DNA of 10,828 bases from Planctomycetes bacterium RIFCSPHIGHO2_12_FULL_52_36 (GTDB taxonomy: Bacteria; Planctomycetota; Brocadiia; Brocadiales; Bathyanammoxibiaceae): NCBI GenBank assembly GCA_001828545.1, contig MHYW01000030.1:1-10828 (forward strand), in the 5' to 3' direction. Made by a program: the position numbers and the translations under genes. The number at the start of each line of letters is the position of its first letter. The first letter of the stretch is position 1. This document shows, one piece after another, positions 6,357 through 10,828 of this stretch. The notes below the pieces were generated by a model. It was not told the origin of the DNA and searched no databases. It saw nothing but the letters and a program-made list of their open reading frames with translations.

Positions 6357-7776
6357 AATATTGTCTCCTCCTTCGGCTGGAGGGGACCTTGATGGCCTTG
6401 CGGTACTTGGTGACGGTACGGCGGGCGATGTCAATGCCCTGTGAGCGGAGTACGGCGGCGAGGTCTTCGTCACTGAGGGGGTGGGACTTGTCTTCCTTGG
6501 CAACGATTTCTATGAGCTTTTGTCTCATTGCAGGCCAGGACTCCACGTCTCCCTGGGCGGTCTCAAAACCTCCTGTAAAGAAGAACTTCATCTCAAATAC
6601 GCCCCTGGGGGTCTGGATGTATTTACGGGAGATAGCCCGGCTCACCGTGGAGACGTGGATGCCCAGTTGGTCGGCCACCTCCTGCATCCTGAGGGGTCTT
6701 AGCCCGGCGATGCCCTCCTCCAGGAAGTTCTTCTGGAGTTCCACCATCTTGTTGGTTACCTTGTAAAGGGTGGCCCTCCGTTGTTCTATGGCCTCTATGA
6801 GCCACCTGGCGGATTCCATCTTCTTCTGGAGGAACTGATGGGTTGTGGCGTCCAGCCCCTTCTGGTGGAGGTGCTCCCTGTAAAAGGAGCTTATCGCCAG
6901 GCGGGGTAGGGCTGAATTTTCGTTCAGGATAACCTCGTAGCGTCCGTCCACATACTCCACCCGTACGTCAGGTACTACATAGGCTACTGGTTCGGTTAAA
7001 AAGAGGGAACCAGGGCGGGGGTTAAGGGTACGGATATAATCTACCGCCCTCTTTATGGTCTCGGTATCCCTGTTCATACCCTTGGCTATCTGGGGATACC
7101 GCTTCATCTCTATATCCTTTAGATGATGGGTGATTAGTTCCTTCAGGAAGGCATAGTCTTCCAGTCTATTATCTAACTGTAGTAGCAGACACTCCTCAAG
7201 GTTCCTGGCCCCTACCCCTGGGGGCTCCATGGTCTGAACCACCTGCAGGGCCCGTTGGGCCGTTTCCAGGCTGACCGGGATGGGTGCGCCGGTTACTATC
7301 TCTTCCAGCGGGAGAGTAAGATAGCCCCTGTCGTCCATGTAAGAGAGTATAAGCTCACATACCTCTCTGAGTTCTTCAGCCACCTCCATCAGGGAGAATT
7401 GTCCCAGGAGGTACTCATGGAGGGAAATGGGTTTGCTGGCGGTATTTTCCAGGGCCTGTTGTTTCAGGTCACTGTCTTCACGGCGGACGGCCTTACTGCG
7501 GTATCTTGAGAAGTCTTGCCATTCGTCGCCTGTGGCACTGCCGCCCCCCGTCAAGGTCTCGGTGGGCTCTTTGTCTTCTTCCTCTTTTGGTTCGTCCGCA
7601 GCAGGCTTCTCCGCAAGAGACAGCTCCTCCAGTACGGGATTTTCCTCTAACTCCATCTGCACGTGTTCCACCAGGGCAAGGAGTGGTAACTGGAGTATCT
7701 CTATGGACTGGATTATCTGGGGGGCTAGTTTTAATTTTTGTTGGAGTTGTGGTTGTAAAGAAGCTTCTAACTTCAT
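6355..7776 (-). CDS. rpoN: RNA polymerase sigma-54 factor RpoN
   Basis: The 473-residue protein has all three parts of sigma-54. The Gln/Leu-rich activator-interacting region I is at 1-50 (LQQKLKLAPQIIQSIEILQL at 11-30, then ENPVLEEL). An acidic, low-complexity region II follows at about 53-85. The core-binding region is at about 105-300. The DNA-binding part has a helix-turn-helix at 364-385 (MQEVADQLGIHVSTVSRAIS) and the RpoN box ARRTVTKYR at 451-459, followed by a short Arg-rich tail. Sigma-54 directs RNA polymerase to -24/-12 promoters and needs AAA+ activators to open them. Length and order are normal. It lies 62 bases after recR on the same strand, so it may be read through from dnaX-ybaB-recR or from its own promoter in the gap. 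No rpoN-associated hpf, ptsN or lptB genes are seen here. The gene ends against array C. Confidence 0.97.
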   Translation of the reverse strand: MKLEASLQPQLQQKLKLAPQIIQSIEILQLPLLALVEHVQMELEENPVLEELSLAEKPAADEPKEEEDKEPTETLTGGGSATGDEWQDFSRYRSKAVRREDSDLKQQALENTASKPISLHEYLLGQFSLMEVAEELREVCELILSYMDDRGYLTLPLEEIVTGAPIPVSLETAQRALQVVQTMEPPGVGARNLEECLLLQLDNRLEDYAFLKELITHHLKDIEMKRYPQIAKGMNRDTETIKRAVDYIRTLNPRPGSLFLTEPVAYVVPDVRVEYVDGRYEVILNENSALPRLAISSFYREHLHQKGLDATTHQFLQKKMESARWLIEAIEQRRATLYKVTNKMVELQKNFLEEGIAGLRPLRMQEVADQLGIHVSTVSRAISRKYIQTPRGVFEMKFFFTGGFETAQGDVESWPAMRQKLIEIVAKEDKSHPLSDEDLAAVLRSQGIDIARRTVTKYRKAIKVPSSRRRRQY

Positions 7777-7809
7777 GTCAATTCGCCTACCAAGAGTGTA
7801 ATGTTTTTT

Positions 7810-7815
7810 ATTATA
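7810..7815 (-). promoter_or_regulatory. Possible -10 element of an rpoN promoter
   Basis: On the minus strand the recR-rpoN gap contains an exact TATAAT in an AT-rich stretch, about 33 bases before the rpoN ATG. No good -35 box stands 16-18 bases upstream. It may serve as a weak promoter, or be chance in AT-rich DNA. Confidence 0.3.
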
Positions 7816-7838
7816 CTATTTTATTAGCTGAAACGGTA

Positions 7839-8438
7839 CTAAAAATTCCTTCTACCCTCCATGGCCTCGGCCAGGACTGCACTATTAAGGTACTCTAGGT
7901 AACTCCCCTGAGGTATGCCCCTTGCAAGGCGGGTAATCTTAACCCCAAGGGGTTCCAGTCTCTTCTGTATGTACAAGGCAGTGGCATCGCCTTCTGCGCT
8001 GAAATTGGTGGCCAGGATGACCTCCTTTATCTGCCCCGCCTTTACCCTTTCCACGAGCTTTTCAATGGTAAGGTCTTCCGGTCCGACGTCCTCCAGGGGG
8101 GAGATGTGGCCTTGAAGGACGTGGTACAGGCCCTTATACAGGCCCATTTTTTCTATACTCCAGAGGTCTTTGGGTTCCTCTACCGCACAGATGACGCTTG
8201 AATCCCGGGCGGGGTTCTGACAGATAGGACAGACTCCCCCTTCTACCAGGTTAAAACACGCAGGGCAGGGTTTGAGCCTCCTCTTCAATTCTCCGATGGT
8301 GGCGGCCAGCTCCAGGGCATCCTTTTCAGGCATGCAGAGTATGTGATAGGCCAACCTCTCGGCACTGCGCCTCCCTATCCCTGGCCACCTGGCCAGTCCC
8401 TTCACGAGCCTTGCCATTACCTCTGGATAGCCCTTCAA
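7839..8438 (-). CDS. recR: Recombination mediator RecR
   Basis: RecR acts with RecF/RecO to load RecA on gapped DNA. Features in order (residues from the chosen start): KGYPEVMARLV at 2-12, the helix-hairpin-helix segment WPGIGRRSAERLAYH at about 18-32, a four-cysteine zinc site (Cys58, 61, 70, 73 in CPAC and CPIC), a Toprim domain at about 80-170 (CAVEEPKD, LATNFSAEGDATA), and the C-terminal GSYLEYL and MEGRR. I chose TTG 8438, which gives 199 residues, the usual RecR length. A GGGAGG ribosome site lies nine bases before it, and homologous proteins begin right before the YPE motif. A longer frame from TTG 8513 would add 25 non-conserved residues and overlap ybaB. The gene follows ybaB by 58 bases in the conserved dnaX-ybaB-recR order. 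Confidence 0.95.
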   Translation of the reverse strand: MKGYPEVMARLVKGLARWPGIGRRSAERLAYHILCMPEKDALELAATIGELKRRLKPCPACFNLVEGGVCPICQNPARDSSVICAVEEPKDLWSIEKMGLYKGLYHVLQGHISPLEDVGPEDLTIEKLVERVKAGQIKEVILATNFSAEGDATALYIQKRLEPLGVKITRLARGIPQGSYLEYLNSAVLAEAMEGRRNF

Positions 8439-8496
8439 ACCTCTCAACCTCCCATTATCATTATTATGCAAAAGTCTCCCTCCCGTTTCAAGGAGT

Positions 8497-8853
8497 TTAG
8501 GGCTTTCCCCCAAAGGGCAGCCCGGAGAGCCCGGGGAGACTAAGCCCTCCCGTGAGCTTGCCCAGTTCCTCCTCGTATAGCTGCTGGGATTTCTTTATGG
8601 CCTGGTTAACGGCGGCTACCACCAGGTCTTCCAGCATCTCTTTCTCCTTAGGGTCTACCACCTCCGGGTCTATCTTTATGTTGAGGAGTTCCTGTCGGCC
8701 GTTCATGTGGACGGTGACCATACCCCCTCCGGAACTGGCCTCTACCACCCGCTCTTTTAGCTCTTGCTGGAGTTCCTCCATGCGTTTTTGCATCTTCTGG
8801 GCCTGCTTCTGGGCCTCCTTCAACATATCGGCAAAATTGCCAAAACCTTTCAT
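8497..8853 (-). CDS. ybaB: YbaB/EbfC family nucleoid-associated protein
   Basis: The 118-residue protein starts MKGFGNFADMLKEAQ and has a long N-terminal charged helix (to about residue 35, AQKMQKRMEELQQELKE). It continues with the family core: VEASSGGGMVTVHMNG, INIKIDPEVVD-like strands and a second helix with LEDLVVAAVNQA. YbaB/EbfC proteins are small dimers that bind DNA and are encoded between dnaX and recR in very many bacteria. The exact role is unsettled; nucleoid organisation and gene expression effects are reported. The tail is Gly/Pro/Leu-rich. AAGGAGG sits five bases before the ATG, inside the last codons of dnaX, and only 10 bases separate the two genes, which supports cotranscription and coupled translation. 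Confidence 0.96.
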   Translation of the reverse strand: MKGFGNFADMLKEAQKQAQKMQKRMEELQQELKERVVEASSGGGMVTVHMNGRQELLNIKIDPEVVDPKEKEMLEDLVVAAVNQAIKKSQQLYEEELGKLTGGLSLPGLSGLPFGGKP

Positions 8854-8863
8854 GTAATCCTCC

Positions 8864-10525
8864 TTATTTTTGAATCTGCCCGTTGAAGAGGTCCACCGCC
8901 TTCTCGGCCAGACCCTTATCGGGGGTGGCCACTGCCACCTTTTTCTCTACCAGGGTGTCCTTTGGAGTTGCCTCACCCGGGACGACCCTTTCATAGAGTG
9001 TAAACTTTAGCCTGGGCCTCCAGCCCAGTACGCTGGTCAGACATTCTTCCACCACCGTCCTCTCCTGGGCATTGGTCTCCAGGTACTTCTTGGGGAAAGG
9101 GCGGTCCTTAGGAAACTCCAGGGCGAGCTCTTGCTCCCCGTCCTGTCTGAGCCGCCCCTCTTTTAGATAGGACCATGTGGAGAGTTTCTCCCGATGCATC
9201 CTTTCTAATACCTGGGTCCAGACCCCTCCGATGTCTTTAGGCGGGGGATACTGTATTTTCTCCCTTGCAGGGGTTTCTCCTGCAGGAGGACTATTTGTGA
9301 CTTCGGTGGTCATACGTATGGCCTTCGGGTTCCCGCCTTTGGTCTCCTGATTGCCAGTGGCTGACTGCCGGTAGCCTATCGCAGAGGCCCTCTTTTCCAG
9401 CTCTTCTAGTCTGGACAGGACTTCTGATAGTGGGCGGAAGTCCATCGTGGCCAACTTTACCACTGCCATTTCCAGGAAGACCCTCTGCTGGAAATCATCC
9501 CTGGCCTTCCGCTTTACCTCCGTCAGGGTCTGTATCATGGCCATGAGGGTTTCCTGGGAAAGGGCCTGAGATTGGGTCTTCAGGAGCTGGGCCTCCCTCC
9601 AGGGGTTTTCAAGCAGTCCTTGGTCATATCCACAGGTGGAGACCACCAGGAGGTCCCTCAGGTACCACAGCGTCTGGTCAATAAAGGTAGCCCAGTCCTT
9701 ACCTTCTTTAAGGGTCTCATTTACAATCTTGAGGGCCCCCGGGGCATCTTTTTGTATGAACCTCTCCACGAGGGCGGATACCCCCTCCTCCGGTACGGCA
9801 CCCAGCAGGCCTTGGACGTCGGCTACGGTAACCGTGTCCTCTGAGAAGGCCCATAGCTGGTCCAGGAGGGACTGAGAATCCCGCAGTCCCCCTCTGGCGT
9901 ATCTGGCGATGGCACGCAGGGCCTCTTCCTCTGCCTTGATGCCTTCTTTTTTGGTTATCTGCTGGAGACGGTTGACGATGTCTTCCAGGGATATGTTTTT
10001 AAAATCAAAGCGCTGACAGCGGGACAGTATAGTCTCAGGCAGTTTGTTAGGGGCGGTGGTGGCGAAAAAGAATTTCACGTGAGGGGGAGGCTCTTCCAGG
10101 GTCTTTAGCAGGGCATTAAAGGCCTCCTTGGTGAGCATGTGTGCCTCGTCTATAATGTAGACCTTGTGGCGTGAGCGGCTGGGGAGGTACTTGACGTTCT
10201 CTCTGAGGGTCCTGACATCATCAATGCTACGGTTGCTGGCGCCGTCTATCTCTATGACGTCCAGGTCTCTCCCCTCGGAGATGCACCTGCAGGAATCGCA
10301 CTTATCGCAGGGGCTGTCGGTGGTGCCTTGCCGGCAGTTGAGGCACTTGGCCAATATCCTGGCTATGGAGGTCTTCCCCACGCCGCGCGGGCCGGCGAAC
10401 AGGTAGGCGTGGGCCACCCTGCCCTGGGCGATGGCGTTTCTCAGGGTGGTAACCGTTGCCTCCTGGCCAACCACCTCTTCAAAGGTCTGCGGGCGATACT
10501 TTCTGGCGAATACTGTGTAGCTCAT
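8864..10525 (-). CDS. dnaX: DNA polymerase III subunit tau/gamma
   Basis: This is the clamp-loader ATPase subunit, which opens and loads the sliding clamp at replication forks. The 553-residue protein begins MSYTVFARKYRPQTFEEVVGQ. It has the Walker A GPRGVGKT (45-52), the zinc-binding cysteines Cys64, 73, 76 and 79, Walker B with DEAH (126-129), and the arginine-finger SRC motif (168-170). The AAA+ and collar domains run to about 370. A Ser/Thr/Pro-rich linker follows (about 375-425), and then a C-terminal tau-type domain (GGVWTQVLERMHREKLSTW onward). Length resembles Bacillus DnaX rather than the longer enterobacterial tau. Linker residues about 381-393 (AIGYRQSATGNQ) are encoded by a heptanucleotide array, an apparent insertion. 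No ribosome site of good quality precedes the ATG. The SRP RNA lies just upstream. Confidence 0.97.
   Translation of the reverse strand: MSYTVFARKYRPQTFEEVVGQEATVTTLRNAIAQGRVAHAYLFAGPRGVGKTSIARILAKCLNCRQGTTDSPCDKCDSCRCISEGRDLDVIEIDGASNRSIDDVRTLRENVKYLPSRSRHKVYIIDEAHMLTKEAFNALLKTLEEPPPHVKFFFATTAPNKLPETILSRCQRFDFKNISLEDIVNRLQQITKKEGIKAEEEALRAIARYARGGLRDSQSLLDQLWAFSEDTVTVADVQGLLGAVPEEGVSALVERFIQKDAPGALKIVNETLKEGKDWATFIDQTLWYLRDLLVVSTCGYDQGLLENPWREAQLLKTQSQALSQETLMAMIQTLTEVKRKARDDFQQRVFLEMAVVKLATMDFRPLSEVLSRLEELEKRASAIGYRQSATGNQETKGGNPKAIRMTTEVTNSPPAGETPAREKIQYPPPKDIGGVWTQVLERMHREKLSTWSYLKEGRLRQDGEQELALEFPKDRPFPKKYLETNAQERTVVEECLTSVLGWRPRLKFTLYERVVPGEATPKDTLVEKKVAVATPDKGLAEKAVDLFNGQIQK
9349..9383. 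repeat. Heptanucleotide array inside dnaX (array D)
   Basis: Five consecutive 7-base words on the plus strand are GATTGCC, AGTGGCT, GACTGCC, GGTAGCC and TATCGCA. Read in the dnaX direction they give AIGYRQSATGNQ in the linker between the clamp-loader core and the C-terminal domain. Five heptamers are 35 bases, so the frame must have been kept by flanking changes or by trimming. The style matches the intergenic arrays A, B and C but the word is different. Confidence 0.6.
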
Positions 10526-10532
10526 AACTTCA

Positions 10533-10564
10533 CGGCTTAAGGGTTCAAGTGTTTAAAGGTTCAA
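10533..10564. repeat. Octanucleotide array between SRP RNA and dnaX
   Basis: Four consecutive 8-base words on the plus strand are CGGCTTAA, GGGTTCAA, GTGTTTAA and AGGTTCAA. All share the ending T-x-A-A. The array fills almost the whole spacer between the 3' end of the SRP RNA and the dnaX start codon, and so would lie in the dnaX 5' leader. Confidence 0.5.
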
Positions 10565-10571
10565 TAACTGG

Positions 10572-10828
10572 CCGTGCACTCCCTTTGATTCCCTTTCCCA
10601 GGGCCCATCACTAAAAGCTGGCTCCAGCCAGGCTACCTTACGGCACATAAGAATAGATGCTTATGGCTGCTGGCTTCCGCCCCTGACCAGGTTCACATCC
10701 CCTTATTGCATAAGACCCAGCCTTCATCGCCGCTTTTAAAGACAGTACCATGAGTCCGGTAAACCTCCTGGGAGCGTTCAACCCTGCGTAAAGCGGATTT
10801 CAGGTTACAAGGAACCGCTAGCTCCCCG
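10572..10828 (-). ncRNA. ffs: Signal recognition particle RNA, large bacterial type (5' end outside window)
   Basis: The RNA is read on the minus strand. The S domain is unmistakable: GAACCTGGTCAGG, an apical GGC-GGAA-GCC tetraloop stem, then AGCAGCC (about 10664-10694), the site bound by Ffh. Upstream lies an Alu-type domain (from 10828: GGGGAGCTAGCGG, TTGTAACC, AATCCGC). It resembles, from memory, the Bacillus scRNA, including the helix pair TTATGCAATAAG with TGTGCCGTAA, where base changes are compensated. The 3' part GTGCACGG (10572-10579) should pair with the missing 5' end. About 257 bases are visible of an expected 265-275. The RNA guides ribosomes making membrane and secreted proteins to the membrane. 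It lies about 46 bases upstream of dnaX, the same order as in Bacillus. Confidence 0.94.

Noticed and set aside
6252..6503. Open frame of 83 codons on the minus strand spanning array C and the end of rpoN
   Set aside because: Its C-terminal half is only the translation of the heptamer array and spacer, and its start lies inside rpoN in another frame.
8864..9400. Programmed frameshift in dnaX producing a short gamma form
   Set aside because: No A-rich slippery heptamer with the usual stem-loop was seen at the end of the clamp-loader core, and one continuous frame gives a normal-length protein.

Overview
The window looks like a chromosomal segment of a diderm (Gram-negative-type) bacterium. 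It carries a secreted protease, a lipoprotein gene, the end of an RND efflux pump and sigma-54. The backbone genes are moderately GC-rich. The taxon cannot be fixed from the sequence. A large, Alu-domain-bearing SRP RNA upstream of dnaX-ybaB-recR, a protease-TPR giant and heptanucleotide repeat arrays would fit a deep-branching Gram-negative lineage such as Planctomycetota, Nitrospirota, NC10 or Desulfobacterota, but that is a guess.

Left part (1-2303): the C-terminal tail of an RND-type transporter is followed by a clearly AT-richer accessory patch. The patch holds a DUF262-HNH nuclease-type defence gene with its own sigma-70-like promoter, a decayed Phd/YefM-type antitoxin remnant, and an intact antitoxin-ParE toxin pair whose genes overlap. 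This reads as a small defence/addiction island inserted into the backbone.

Middle part (2348-6021): a 55-codon gene encodes a Cys/Met/His-rich lipoprotein. After a repeat-bearing intergenic stretch comes a 1055-residue exported trypsin-like (S1C/HtrA-type) protease. It has no PDZ domain but about 20 TPR repeats, built from duplicated five-TPR modules.

Right part (10828 down to 6355, all minus strand): SRP RNA, dnaX, ybaB, recR, rpoN. The order scRNA-dnaX-ybaB-recR is the classic one also seen in Bacillus. It links protein targeting RNA, the clamp-loader subunit, a nucleoid-associated protein and a recombination mediator. rpoN follows recR after a short gap with its own possible -10 element and converges on the protease gene.

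The least explained signal is a set of short degenerate tandem arrays with an exact 7-base period. Most are paired as inverted arms. They lie at about 2670-2721, 6198-6245 and 6286-6356, and once inside the dnaX reading frame (9349-9383). A related 8-base-period array sits between the SRP RNA and dnaX. Each locus has its own word but the same architecture.
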